Assembly: GCA_038240855.1 (NCBI GenBank)
Contig: JBBRGI010000013.1
Span: 1-24,891, forward strand
DNA: 24,891 nucleotides
From: JAAFHB01 sp038240855
GTDB taxonomy: Bacteria; Bacteroidota; Bacteroidia; Bacteroidales; Prolixibacteraceae
Reading direction: 5' to 3'
Part shown: positions 1 to 8,302 of the stretch, in pieces
Layout of the letters: each line of letters begins with the position of its first letter
Numbering within the stretch: position 1 is the stretch's first letter
Program-made: the position numbers and the translations under genes
The notes under the pieces: model-generated
Told to the model about the DNA's origin: nothing
Databases searched by the model: none
Seen by the model: only the letters and a program-made list of their open reading frames with translations

Positions 1-1
1 A

Positions 2-400
2 CTTGTAAGCAAAGTCAGATTTCTTCAATCCGATGCATCGAACCTGAGATCCGTTTTTACGAGTTACGACCTTATTCTGATCAACGACATTCTCGACCAG
101 ATGTACAATCCACGACATTTTCTGGCCGGAGTTCATAAGAGAATCAATGCCGGCGGAAGACTCATCGTGGCTACGGGGTTTGATTGGAGCGAAGATTGTA
201 CCCGCAAAGAAAACTGGATTGGTGGTTATCGCGAAGCGGGAGAACAGATATGGGGTGAAGATGACCTTGCCTCGTTGCTTAGCGACAAGTTCATCCGGAT
301 TGAAGGGCCAATCACCGTGCCGCTTGTCAGACGGATCAACAAAAGGAAATACTCCTATCAAAACATTGATGTTACGGTTTGGGAGAAGAAAAACAGTTAA
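2..400 (+). CDS. OvoA-type 4-mercaptohistidine N1-methyltransferase, 3' part
   Basis: The frame is open from the window edge to the stop at 398-400, so this is the C-terminal part (about 132 residues) of a larger gene. The order YDLILIND - LDQMYNPRHFL - INAGGRLIV - ENWIGGYREAGE - KYSYQNIDVTVW matches my recollection of the SAM-dependent methyltransferase at the C-terminus of OvoA, which methylates 4-mercaptohistidine to ovothiol A. Family knowledge: in full OvoA this domain follows a DinB/FGE-sulfatase iron sulfoxide synthase; separate versions also exist. The N-terminal portion and SAM-binding loop lie outside the window, so fused and stand-alone forms cannot be told apart. A generic class I methyltransferase is the alternative, but the ENWIGGY segment favours OvoA. 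Confidence 0.72.
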   Translation, partial: LVSKVRFLQSDASNLRSVFTSYDLILINDILDQMYNPRHFLAGVHKRINAGGRLIVATGFDWSEDCTRKENWIGGYREAGEQIWGEDDLASLLSDKFIRIEGPITVPLVRRINKRKYSYQNIDVTVWEKKNS

Positions 401-487
401 ATTAATACGATTGGCAGTCAGGAGGTAGCGATTAAAAAAATTCGTCACTAGCGGGTTCCCACCGGAATAAGATCAACTAATTTTTTA

Positions 488-2734
488 ATGGAAAGAAATA
501 TTGAATTACTGGCACCAGGTGGCGATATAAATTCAATTAAAGCCGCAATTGCGGCAGGAGCTGATGCTGTATATTGTGGTCTGAATAAATTTAATGCCCG
601 TAATCGTGGAACAAATATAAGCTTTGAGGATATGAACGGGATTTTAGGGCTCGCTCATAAAAATAATTGTCAGGTATTTTTAACCCTGAATATTATTATT
701 GTTGAAAGTGAAATTCCTGCACTTATAAACATCCTGAACAAACTGGTAAACACTAGTATCGATGGAATAATTATCCAGGATTTGGGAATGCTTTATCTTG
801 TATCCAACTATTTTAAGCGCCTTAAAATTCATGCCTCTACTCAGCTTACGACTCACAATGAAGGTCAGATACTCTTTTTAAGTAAATTATCGGCGACCCG
901 TGTTAATCTATCAAGAGAGCTAAGTATTGAAGAAATAGCGACTCTATGCCTGGTTTCTCATAAAAATGAAATGCTGATTGAAGTATTTGTACATGGTTCA
1001 AACTGTATCTGCTTTTCAGGCCTATGTTATATCAGTTCTGTTCACGGAGGGAATTCGGGGAATCGCGGCCGGTGTAGTCAGCCATGCCGTGATCAATATG
1101 TAACAACACCTGAAGGCAAAAACTTCCCACTTAACCTTAAAGATAATTCTGCATGGTCCGACCTGAGGGAACTTTCTGATGCAGGCGTTGACTCCATAAA
1201 GATTGAAGGAAGAATAAAAAAATTTCATTATGTCTATACTATAGTTGATGCATGGAGAAAACAGCTTCAATCCTTTTATGAAAATAAAAAACTCATTGAC
1301 AACAAAAGTGCTCTTTATAAGGTTTTTAATCGTGATTTTTCGAACGACTTTCTGAAAGGAACAATTACAAAAGAGCTGTTTATTGATAATCCCCGTGACA
1401 ATTCAGCAATATATTCTGCTGAATTAAATGGTGGTTGCACTGAGGAGAATATTGAAAAAGCAAAAGGCGATATTTACGATGAAAGAGCGGAGATGATCCG
1501 TAAAGTTGAAAACGTCATAGATCAATTAAGTACGGCAAAAGATCCTTTGGACATAAGTCTGTCGGGTGAATGTGGCTCACCGTTAAAAGTGTCGGTTAAA
1601 ACGCCTGACAATTTATTTGTTGTGGATTCGAAAACCAATCTCGTAACTGTTGCTCCTGCGAAAGCGCTCACTTACGCGACTGTGTTCTCAAAGCTGAAAG
1701 CCTTAAACGACACGGAGTTTTATATCAGGCAACTGCATTTGAACGATCGCCAACCCAATGTTTACCTGTCGTTTAATGAACTGACTTCGGTTAAGAAAAG
1801 ACTTTTACTGATGTTGAACGACTACAGGGAATCCATTGATGCCGTTCCTGTTCCTGCTTTAAAAAGACAAACGAACGCAAAAATAAAACCAACTCTGAAG
1901 GTATTGCTATCCTCACCTGATGATTTATACCTGTGCACTGAGACATCCGCGCAGATTTATTTTCAGCTTCCCAATTGTTTAAGGAATGTTAGTCAGGAAT
2001 ATAGTGAGATATTTATCAAAAACAAAGAAATAATCCCATGGTTTCCATCCGTTTTGATAGGTGATGACTACTGCGCTGCAGTTGAATTTCTGCACCGGGT
2101 AAAACCAACGCTTATTGTCACAAACAATACGGGGATCGCGTATGAGGCTTACAAAAATGGAATTTCATGGATAGCTGGTCCCTATCTGAATATTGTTAAT
2201 TCCTTCAGTCTGTTATGTTTGAAAGATAATTTCAACTGTTCCGGGGCCTATATTTCGAACGAAATCAGCAGAAACCAGATCCAACAAATAAAAAAGCCCG
2301 CCGATTTTGAACTTTACTACAGCATTTATCATCCTGATTTGCTTATGACAAGCAGGCAATGTCTGTTTCATCAGGTCACCGGATGTCAAAAGGATAAAAT
2401 TGATGATGACTGTATGCAGGATTGCAAAAAATCATCGTTTATTACCAATTTAAAGGAGCAATCTTTTATTATTGAGAAATCAGGAGGTAACTACCACACG
2501 ATTTATAATGAGACGAATTTCCTGAATACGGAGATTGTTACTGATTTGCCGGATTTCTTTACCGGCTTTTTAATTAATTTAAGCGATATTACCACCTGGA
2601 CCAGGCTTACTGGCAGTAAAACGATGATAATTAGGCTTTTCGAAAATCTTCTGGATGAAAATCCTGATGCGGAAACGGAACTCAACCAACTAATTTATCC
2701 CACCGATAACGCTCAATACCGAAACGGGATTTAG
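488..2734 (+). CDS. U32 family protein, RlhA-like (peptidase U32 / 23S rRNA hydroxylation type)
   Basis: A 748-residue protein opening ELLAPGGDINSIKAAIAAGADAVYCG, the standard U32 TIM-barrel start. The cysteine cluster C173, C175, C180, C196, C200 (NCICFSGLC ... GRCSQPCR) fits the family's Fe-S ligand region, and SIKIEGRIKKFHYV follows near residue 240. The length exceeds E. coli RlhA (YdcP, about 650-670 residues). A second cysteine group near residue 625-655 (SRQCLFHQVTGC ... CMQDCKK) lies in the C-terminal extension. Members of the family act in prephenate-dependent 23S rRNA C2501 hydroxylation (RlhA), tRNA hydroxylation (TrhP) or ubiquinone hydroxylation; collagenase activity was the older label. 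RlhA-like function is inferred from length and architecture. Start is ATG after a T/A-rich leader with no Shine-Dalgarno sequence. The gene converges on the next one, 27 bp away. Confidence 0.85.
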   Translation: MERNIELLAPGGDINSIKAAIAAGADAVYCGLNKFNARNRGTNISFEDMNGILGLAHKNNCQVFLTLNIIIVESEIPALINILNKLVNTSIDGIIIQDLGMLYLVSNYFKRLKIHASTQLTTHNEGQILFLSKLSATRVNLSRELSIEEIATLCLVSHKNEMLIEVFVHGSNCICFSGLCYISSVHGGNSGNRGRCSQPCRDQYVTTPEGKNFPLNLKDNSAWSDLRELSDAGVDSIKIEGRIKKFHYVYTIVDAWRKQLQSFYENKKLIDNKSALYKVFNRDFSNDFLKGTITKELFIDNPRDNSAIYSAELNGGCTEENIEKAKGDIYDERAEMIRKVENVIDQLSTAKDPLDISLSGECGSPLKVSVKTPDNLFVVDSKTNLVTVAPAKALTYATVFSKLKALNDTEFYIRQLHLNDRQPNVYLSFNELTSVKKRLLLMLNDYRESIDAVPVPALKRQTNAKIKPTLKVLLSSPDDLYLCTETSAQIYFQLPNCLRNVSQEYSEIFIKNKEIIPWFPSVLIGDDYCAAVEFLHRVKPTLIVTNNTGIAYEAYKNGISWIAGPYLNIVNSFSLLCLKDNFNCSGAYISNEISRNQIQQIKKPADFELYYSIYHPDLLMTSRQCLFHQVTGCQKDKIDDDCMQDCKKSSFITNLKEQSFIIEKSGGNYHTIYNETNFLNTEIVTDLPDFFTGFLINLSDITTWTRLTGSKTMIIRLFENLLDENPDAETELNQLIYPTDNAQYRNGI

Positions 2735-2761
2735 TGATAAAACAATCTTGTCCTGATCGGT

Positions 2762-3412
2762 TTAGCGGCTCAGCCATCTGAAAGCATGATTCCATTTATT
2801 TTCGCGAAACCCGGGAATACACCACAATATACATAGTGGTTCGATTGCCCTGGCCGCTTCGACGGTACCCATATCCACGGTTTCGAATCCAAACAGAAAA
2901 CAGATCACGCTAACATCGTGTTTGGCTTGCGGATTATTCCCGCAAATAAACATACTTGGTTTTTCAGATCCAAAATCTGGATTAACCATGAGGCTGCTGC
3001 CGATACTATTAAATGCTTTAACGAAATTGGCTTCCGGGAACGAATTTTGCAACCGTTCCATCAGCGAATCGTTAAGATCGGTAAAGAAATTGAGCACCCC
3101 GTTTTCAGGAGGTGTATCGGCAATGGGATTTGTAGCGTCAATTATTGTTTTTCCGGTCAGATTTGTTTTACCCGCCAATTGCAAAGCATTTAATGCGGCT
3201 GAACCTTTTGTAGCCAGAACGACTATTTCGCCAAATTCGGCGGTCTCAGCAAACGTCCCGATCAATCCTTTCTCCCCTGCCTTTGATTTCCATGATGCCA
3301 GTTTCGACAGATCGCGGCTTCCGATCATCACATCGTACCCATATTTCAAAAAACCAGTGGCCAGTGCCTGTCCTGCAACACCTGAACCGATTATTCCTAC
3401 TTTTTTCTGCAT
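2762..3412 (-). CDS. NAD(P)-binding protein of the F420-dependent NADP reductase-like family
   Basis: 216 residues, ATG start. The N-terminus VGIIGSGVAGQALATGF is a Rossmann GxGxxG nucleotide loop, followed by GYDVMIGSRD; the SRD after strand 2 favours NADPH over NADH. TIIDATNPIAD and FVKAFNSIGSSLM are typical of the F420_oxidored/ProC-like Rossmann family (PF03807 type). Bacteroidota are not known to make coenzyme F420, so the true hydride partner is probably another flavin or a small metabolite. The C-terminus (AIEPLCILWCIPG) is the family's helical tail. It stands alone between the convergent U32 gene and an envelope pair transcribed the same way, 92 bp upstream. Fold and cofactor are secure, substrate is not. 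Confidence 0.8.
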   Translation of the reverse strand: MQKKVGIIGSGVAGQALATGFLKYGYDVMIGSRDLSKLASWKSKAGEKGLIGTFAETAEFGEIVVLATKGSAALNALQLAGKTNLTGKTIIDATNPIADTPPENGVLNFFTDLNDSLMERLQNSFPEANFVKAFNSIGSSLMVNPDFGSEKPSMFICGNNPQAKHDVSVICFLFGFETVDMGTVEAARAIEPLCILWCIPGFRENKWNHAFRWLSR

Positions 3413-3504
3413 CGCCTGTCTTATTTAAAACAATAAGATTAACAAAAAAGGCATTTAAAAGTTTTAAAATTCAGAACCGAACAGGCAATTGAAAGGCTGT
3501 CTGA

Positions 3505-4368
3505 TTATTTTGAATCTATGCCAATAACATTCGGAATTTTCCAGAAATGATCGTTTTTATCGTTCTGATATGTCTTTGAAACATAACTGCCTATTTTCGA
3601 AATAGTCGTATCGCGTGTCTGAATAAACAGACTTGCCTCAGGGCCCCCTTCAAGGTAGACCGTAGTGCGGATATCGGGGATCATGCTGCTCAGAAAACCA
3701 ATCATTTTCTGATGGGTATAGGGTGACCGTGTAAATATAAAATAGATATTGCCCGCGATATCAGTCGCTCCGATAACCATACTGCAAGCCTGTCCCGGAT
3801 TTTTATTCCATTCCATCCTGTTCCCATTACAATCGATCATCCGCATACCCTGGCAAAACGTTTGGTAGCTTGTTTGTATTGATTCCCAACTGGTGCATGT
3901 CAGGTCATAGAACTTCATGTCCGGACCAGCACCCTGTTTTGGATTCATGGCCATCATCACATTATAGCCGCCATTCAGTTTTGAATTATTAAAGTGGGTA
4001 TTATTTTTCAGATATCCCTTATTGGTTGAGGCGTTTTCCATATTGAACATGCCGGCATTCACCACTACACTCAAACCGAAATCATTCGCCCATGTATCGG
4101 CAGTTCTGTTTTGTTTTCCATGCTCCGAGGCACAATACACCCCGAAATTGCATAACCCGGGATCAACTTTTAGTATGAAAATCTTTGAATCGTTCAAAAT
4201 TGATGCTTCGGGTGCCCGGGGTTCCCAAAAGTACAGACCCTTTTCTAACTCATGCCATTCGGGAATTTTATCTTGCACCTCGCTCGCATTCAATGAAATA
4301 AAAGAGAGAAATGTCAATAAAACCGCAGGTAATAAAACGGTTAAAAAAATCGGTTTAGGCATCCTCAT
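3505..4368 (-). CDS. Exported phosphodiester glycosidase (NAGPA / DUF2233 family)
   Basis: About 287 residues starting MRMPKPIFLTVLLPAVLLTF, a clear signal peptide. VVVNAGMFNMENAS, GYNVMMAMNPKQG, VIGATDIAGNIYFIFTRSPYT and YLEGGPEASLF are hallmark segments of the phosphodiester glycosidase (NAGPA/'uncovering enzyme'-like) domain, which hydrolyses sugar phosphodiesters; bacterial members act on envelope or exopolysaccharide substrates. An upstream in-frame ATG at 4449 would add 27 residues lying deep in the neighbouring gene and would hide the signal peptide, so 4368 (or the ATG at 4362) is preferred. The start overlaps the last codons of the upstream gene by 14 bp, which suggests translational coupling. 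The mature protein probably sits in the periplasm or on the outer surface. The substrate is unknown. Confidence 0.82.
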   Translation of the reverse strand: MRMPKPIFLTVLLPAVLLTFLSFISLNASEVQDKIPEWHELEKGLYFWEPRAPEASILNDSKIFILKVDPGLCNFGVYCASEHGKQNRTADTWANDFGLSVVVNAGMFNMENASTNKGYLKNNTHFNNSKLNGGYNVMMAMNPKQGAGPDMKFYDLTCTSWESIQTSYQTFCQGMRMIDCNGNRMEWNKNPGQACSMVIGATDIAGNIYFIFTRSPYTHQKMIGFLSSMIPDIRTTVYLEGGPEASLFIQTRDTTISKIGSYVSKTYQNDKNDHFWKIPNVIGIDSK

Positions 4369-5491
4369 TATTCCAATCGAATTTCGAGGATTTAAACGGA
4401 AAAAGATCAAACAGTTCACCCGAATAGTAATATTCATAGGCGATCGCACCGAAGGTATAGGGCTGCCGGTGGATTAACAGGCTCGAACCTCCAACAACAG
4501 GATTTGCCTTTGGTATCGAAACTTCGAATCCGATGTTAAATAATGTAGCCAGAATTTCGGGACGATCACCGATGGGATATCCGGCTCTTTCCCACTGCAT
4601 TTTTACCTGTTTGATATTCAGGGCAGCGTACATATACGAATAAAAATGGTTTTTATAGGAAGTGAGTCTTTTGTACCGCTCATCCTCAATTGCATTGGAT
4701 TCAAAATCGAGCAGATGTTCGTACTTCTCGCCAAGGTAGAACACGGATTCACGATCTTTCAGGTTACGTTCAATCATTCGGGCAGTTGGCACTTTAATTC
4801 CGGTAACTCCCAGCGAGAAAGTTGTTTCAACGGACAGTATTTTCAACGGACCAATCCATTTTTTATATGCTTCACGTTCTGAATTGAAGAGCCTTATCTG
4901 TTCGCCTACCAGTACAGCTACGATCAGGCGAGGTTCGACACCTGTGAGATTGGCTACAGAATCAATCAGGGGTTTATCTTTGGCGACTGCCAGTTTAAAA
5001 TCATCCCATTCGGCAATATTCATCCATTCGAATGCACTTCCACTCTTTCTTTGATCACGATGGATAGAATTCTCAAACTCAAATTCCTGAATCTCAGAAT
5101 TATACTTTTCATTATCCTCCATGTGCAAACCTACGGCAGCAACCATACGTTCCGCTTCCGGGAGATTGCGACTCTGAAGATATGCATTTAAAATATAAAG
5201 TGAATTTTCGGGATAGTATTTATTTAAAACAAGTACATTATGAAAAAATGTTGCCTCCTGCTGATTTATACGGCTGGTGTCAGGTGATTCCGATTTGCCA
5301 TATTTGTCGTTAAGTTCCTGGAAATACCTGTCATTGTAATCCACAGCGCCCGGATCATCTGTTACATGCAGTTTGACTGCAAAAAAAGCGGTTGTCAAAA
5401 ATAAACCAATGAGTGCAAAGAAAATTGTAAATCCGTAACTAAAATACTTAGCCAACTTGCGATATACGCGCCCGTTTGAATCTAATGTCAT
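4355..5491 (-). CDS. Membrane-anchored lysozyme/transglycosylase-like protein
   Basis: 378 residues. A short basic N-terminus is followed by one strong transmembrane helix at about residues 20-41, then a mainly periplasmic domain. The C-terminal 200 residues contain EPRLIVAVLVGEQIRLF, FSLGVTGIKVPTARMIE, Y-x2-AALNIKQ and RPEILATLFNIGFEVSIPK. Their order resembles soluble lytic transglycosylase-type lysozyme folds: a Glu after a hydrophobic helix, then an S-x-G-x-x-G-I-K segment, then a LFNIG segment where others have AYNAG. That makes Glu in VGEQ the candidate catalytic acid. This assignment is by pattern only. The gene has a TActTTTG promoter box upstream (5524-5531) and overlaps the phosphodiester glycosidase gene, implying joint action on envelope glycan. 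A non-catalytic lysozyme-fold scaffold is an alternative. Confidence 0.6.
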   Translation of the reverse strand: MTLDSNGRVYRKLAKYFSYGFTIFFALIGLFLTTAFFAVKLHVTDDPGAVDYNDRYFQELNDKYGKSESPDTSRINQQEATFFHNVLVLNKYYPENSLYILNAYLQSRNLPEAERMVAAVGLHMEDNEKYNSEIQEFEFENSIHRDQRKSGSAFEWMNIAEWDDFKLAVAKDKPLIDSVANLTGVEPRLIVAVLVGEQIRLFNSEREAYKKWIGPLKILSVETTFSLGVTGIKVPTARMIERNLKDRESVFYLGEKYEHLLDFESNAIEDERYKRLTSYKNHFYSYMYAALNIKQVKMQWERAGYPIGDRPEILATLFNIGFEVSIPKANPVVGGSSLLIHRQPYTFGAIAYEYYYSGELFDLFPFKSSKFDWNNEDA

Positions 5492-5523
5492 TATTGAAGA
5501 GAAATCTCACTTTAAAAGTTGCG

Positions 5524-5531
5524 CAAAAGTA
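5524..5531 (-). promoter_or_regulatory. Bacteroidota -7 box (TAnnTTTG) for the envelope pair
   Basis: On the minus strand this reads TACTTTTG, a full match to the Bacteroidota -7 consensus TAnnTTTG, about 33 bp before the ATG at 5491. I see no good -33 TTTG at the usual distance. The call rests on the -7 box and its position. Confidence 0.5.
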
Positions 5532-5574
5532 ATCTAAAGTGATCATTATTGTTTTGCAGATACCGATATTTTCT

Positions 5575-5787
5575 TTAGTTCGATGCGATAATTAATGTTG
5601 GGTTTGCATACGATTGTTGTAAGACCTGTTCAATCCCAGACAAACCGCCACTTACCGTCCAATTTCCTTTTCCAGACGGTATGAAGAATCCTTCACTTAG
5701 AGTAGTTTTCCCTAAGCTGTCAGTTGCAGTGTATGTAAACTTTGTTAACCTACCGTAAAGCCAAGAAGTCAGTAAGTTTTTGTCCAA
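5575..5787 (-). other. Doubtful short reading frame in a 322-bp gap
   Basis: The gap 5492-5813 holds one 70-codon minus-strand frame with no ATG; its first possible start is TTG. Its peptide (FTYTATDSLGKTTLSEGF ... GNWTVSGGLSG) has the beta-rich composition of a surface-protein tail, so it may be the eroded 3' end of an exported protein rather than a living gene. I recognise no family. Apart from this frame and the promoter box at 5524-5531 the gap shows nothing. Confidence 0.2.
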
Positions 5788-5813
5788 TCAATAAAGGTAA
5801 ATTTACGACCACC

Positions 5814-6542
5814 TTATGCGGGTGTATATTTATTCAATTCATCTATCCCTAACTGTTCTTCAAGGAAAGATACTTTATCGAGTGTTGATTGGTAACCTCC
5901 TGCACCAAATTTATCAAATTCCCTTTTTTCAAAATTTGTGGCCATTGTATAATATTCAGTTTTGGAGATAATTTTTCTCAATGCCGGAAATAATACAGTG
6001 TCCTCCCTTGCTTCATGGGCACGATACATGGAATTAAAGCTTTTAATCAGACCAGTTAATTTTTGTGTCTCATTTGCATCGGCGGGCGCTTTCCTATCTG
6101 CAATCTGAATGATCTGCTCCGTTATTTTCCGGCCTGCGTCATGCTGAATATAAAGCACCTGAACCAGACCTACCAACAGGTTGGCTTTGGCGAATTGAGG
6201 GAAAAGAAATTCCTCCTCCAGTTTTTCATGATAATCTTCAATGTAATCACGGATGATCAAAGCCGAGTTTCGCAATGCCTCCATTGGAAAATTCTCTCCA
6301 TTTGCAAGATGATTTTTACAGGCATCATAGATCAGCATAACCCTGTTTAAAACTCCGTGTTCACGCATAAGATCATTTACCGGGGAAATTTCTTCCTGTC
6401 CCTGATCCTTGCAACCCGTAACGAGACCTAATCCCGCAACACCGGTTAAGGTACCGAAAAAGAAACCATTCTTAATAAATTCACGTCGTTTGCTCACCAG
6501 TTTATCACCGGGCAGATACTTGTTTTCACTGAAAGTTTCCAT
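5814..6542 (-). CDS. Hemerythrin-domain protein with Tat signal and lipobox
   Basis: 242 residues from the first ATG (the codon before it is GTG). Residues 19-24 read RREFIK, a twin-arginine motif, followed by a hydrophobic stretch (FFFGTLTGVAGLGLV) ending in TGC at C44, a plausible lipobox. The rest is an all-helical hemerythrin fold with the iron-ligand pattern H62 (REHG), YHEKLEEEFLFP, IQHDAGR and HEAREDTVLFPALR, that is the H...H-x3-E...H...H-x4-E/D spacing of di-iron hemerythrins. Likely role: O2 or NO/ROS binding, or iron handling, at the outer face of a membrane. Tat export would allow cytoplasmic loading of the di-iron site before secretion. The gene is followed by a short gap and the S28/S37-like peptidase lies 56 bp upstream on the same strand, so it could be cotranscribed. 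Confidence 0.85.
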   Translation of the reverse strand: METFSENKYLPGDKLVSKRREFIKNGFFFGTLTGVAGLGLVTGCKDQGQEEISPVNDLMREHGVLNRVMLIYDACKNHLANGENFPMEALRNSALIIRDYIEDYHEKLEEEFLFPQFAKANLLVGLVQVLYIQHDAGRKITEQIIQIADRKAPADANETQKLTGLIKSFNSMYRAHEAREDTVLFPALRKIISKTEYYTMATNFEKREFDKFGAGGYQSTLDKVSFLEEQLGIDELNKYTPA

Positions 6543-6597
6543 CACTACAGATTTAAAGGTTTATATAACGTTGAAGTCTATTCATTATAAAAATCAC

Positions 6598-7890
6598 TCA
6601 ATTCATCCAATTGTCAAGTGTTTCCTTCACAAGTTTACGCTGCGATTCAGGAAGTGATGCAATCCTGGTACGATGGCTTCCTCTCTCTTGAACAACTTTA
6701 AGAATTTTTCTATTACCATATGTCCTCGCGGCTGATGCTGTCCATGGATCATTCTCCCCGTATATCAGCAAAACTTTGGAAGCATCTTTTTTCAAATATC
6801 TCTTTACAAGCAGGCTCATTGCAGGATCATAATCAAATTTCGTCTGCACAGGCATAAACAATCTGGGTATATAATTCTTTCCATCCTTTAGTTCCATGAG
6901 ACCTTTAAATGGTTTAGGATTATAGCCGTAATAACCCAGTTGACACATCGCCTGGACAAAAAACGGCAAAGTTGGTTTTCCACTTTCAATATCAAAATAA
7001 TCGGGAGAACAGGTTTTTATCAGGTAGTTTATGAGCTCCTGGTCAGTTGACGCGGAAGGCGGTATTTCAGTCACGGGATGGCCCCATTGCCAGAATGAGA
7101 AAGCATATTCGAGTACACAAAAATCATAAACTTCACCCACTTCGACCTTAAAAGAGTAATTCTTTTCCTTACAATACTGGCTAAAAAGTGGCATCAGTTG
7201 TTTCTTCCTTTTCAGTAATTCCTCCTGGAATTGCTCCACTTTTCTACGGTCAGAAGCGTTCCCCGGTTTATGCCTTATAAAATGATCATGTCGTTTCTCT
7301 TCAACTGAATAATTGAGGGGAGCGACATAAGGTACAGAGATTTCAACATCATCGGGATAAAGTGCCCGGTGATAAAGCGTTGTTTCACCCCCTTTACTGA
7401 TGCCGGTACTGATCCATTTTTTACCATAAAGAGGTTTGAACAGTTCAACAATCTTGTGCTGGTCAGCAGCGGCGTTTTCAACGGTGAGGTATTTCCATTC
7501 TATCGAATCGGGTACAGACTTTCCGAAGAACCGATGCTCCACAAATAACTGGTTGGCATTTAGCATAGGACAAAGTTCATTCAGATATCGTGTAGTTGCC
7601 CCGTAATCTCCACCATATCCCTCCGTGATAAAAACAACAGGCTGATCAAATCCCAGGCTGGAAAGAACAACCCGTTGCGGGAATGTTCCCTTTTCCGGAT
7701 TCAGATGATCAAGTGGCTGTTGAACCATGATAATAAATGCTTCGGAGAAAAACTTGTTTGGCTCCATTTTTTCGACAGAAATAATTCCGGGCAGGTTCTT
7801 TATCCGGTCTGCAAGATTCTGGGAGATCCCTGTCTGCCATATAGCGGCGAGTAAAATAAATATTAACGAAGCCCTTAAAAATTTAGTCAT
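6598..7890 (-). CDS. Secreted S37/S28-like serine peptidase (tripeptidyl aminopeptidase type)
   Basis: 430 residues from the ATG at 7890; the frame extends to a TTG at 7902, but starting at the ATG gives a clean signal peptide (TKFLRASLIFILLAAIWQTG). An alpha/beta-hydrolase fold follows: VQQPLDHLNPEKGTF, VVFITEGYGG (oxyanion side), FVEHRFFGKSVPDS, the nucleophile elbow G-I-S165-K-G-G, the Asp in YGENDPWTASA, and the His in ERGSHRTRI. DHxNP followed by EHRxFGxS is typical of prolyl/tripeptidyl peptidases of families S28 and S37 (PS-10). It probably removes N-terminal tri- or dipeptides from peptides in the periplasm or outside the cell, supporting peptide scavenging. The complete triad suggests an active enzyme. 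S28 and S37 are hard to separate by eye. Confidence 0.82.
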   Translation of the reverse strand: MTKFLRASLIFILLAAIWQTGISQNLADRIKNLPGIISVEKMEPNKFFSEAFIIMVQQPLDHLNPEKGTFPQRVVLSSLGFDQPVVFITEGYGGDYGATTRYLNELCPMLNANQLFVEHRFFGKSVPDSIEWKYLTVENAAADQHKIVELFKPLYGKKWISTGISKGGETTLYHRALYPDDVEISVPYVAPLNYSVEEKRHDHFIRHKPGNASDRRKVEQFQEELLKRKKQLMPLFSQYCKEKNYSFKVEVGEVYDFCVLEYAFSFWQWGHPVTEIPPSASTDQELINYLIKTCSPDYFDIESGKPTLPFFVQAMCQLGYYGYNPKPFKGLMELKDGKNYIPRLFMPVQTKFDYDPAMSLLVKRYLKKDASKVLLIYGENDPWTASAARTYGNRKILKVVQERGSHRTRIASLPESQRKLVKETLDNWMN

Positions 7891-8021
7891 GTCAATCAGC
7901 AATTTGTAATTTAATACTTGTTGTAAAGTTCACAAAATAAAAACAATATTCCGAAGTTGAATTCAGTTTAATTTCTTATTTTTCTGATTCAGGACTAATT
8001 TTCAGAAGAGTTTTAGATCTT

Positions 8022-8291
8022 CTATAATGCGATCAATCCGTCAATCATATTAGCTTTCCGGTAGATTTCGATAATCGATTCGGTATCGGGCATTAGTTGT
8101 TTGCACGACAGGCTGATAAAACGAATATCCCTTGATGTGTTGTAGGTTATCGCCGATGGATCTTCAAACAGTTCCGTTACCTGGTTAAGTTTTTCAGGAT
8201 CATTCCGGACAATAAACTTAAAATAGTAAAGTAGCGGCCACTCAGTATTTTCGGCAAGAAGTTTACGAAATCTTTCAATACTATTGTTCAT
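8022..8291 (-). CDS. DUF493 family protein (YbeD-like)
   Basis: 89 residues: YYFKFIVRNDPEKLNQVTELFED, then FISLSCKQLMPDTESIIEIYRKA and IDGLIAL. This is the ferredoxin-like alpha/beta pattern of DUF493 (E. coli YbeD), where the pattern FKFIV-x-N ... I-x-x-Y-x-K-A-x-x-I-x-G-x-I-x-L is well kept. YbeD is a proposed small regulatory domain next to lipoate genes in enterobacteria; in Bacteroidota it is a short conserved cytoplasmic protein of unknown role. It starts 11 bp after the T9SS cargo gene on the same strand and is probably cotranscribed with it. Size and motifs are complete. Confidence 0.75.
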   Translation of the reverse strand: MNNSIERFRKLLAENTEWPLLYYFKFIVRNDPEKLNQVTELFEDPSAITYNTSRDIRFISLSCKQLMPDTESIIEIYRKANMIDGLIAL

Positions 8292-8302
8292 CTATTATTT
8301 TT

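Noticed and set aside
4369..4449. Longer start of the phosphodiester glycosidase gene
   Set aside because: It would lie inside the upstream gene and bury the signal peptide; the ATG at 4368 gives a standard one.
4022..4477. A 151-codon plus-strand frame over the envelope pair
   Set aside because: Antisense to two genes with clear family motifs; no promoter or motif of its own.
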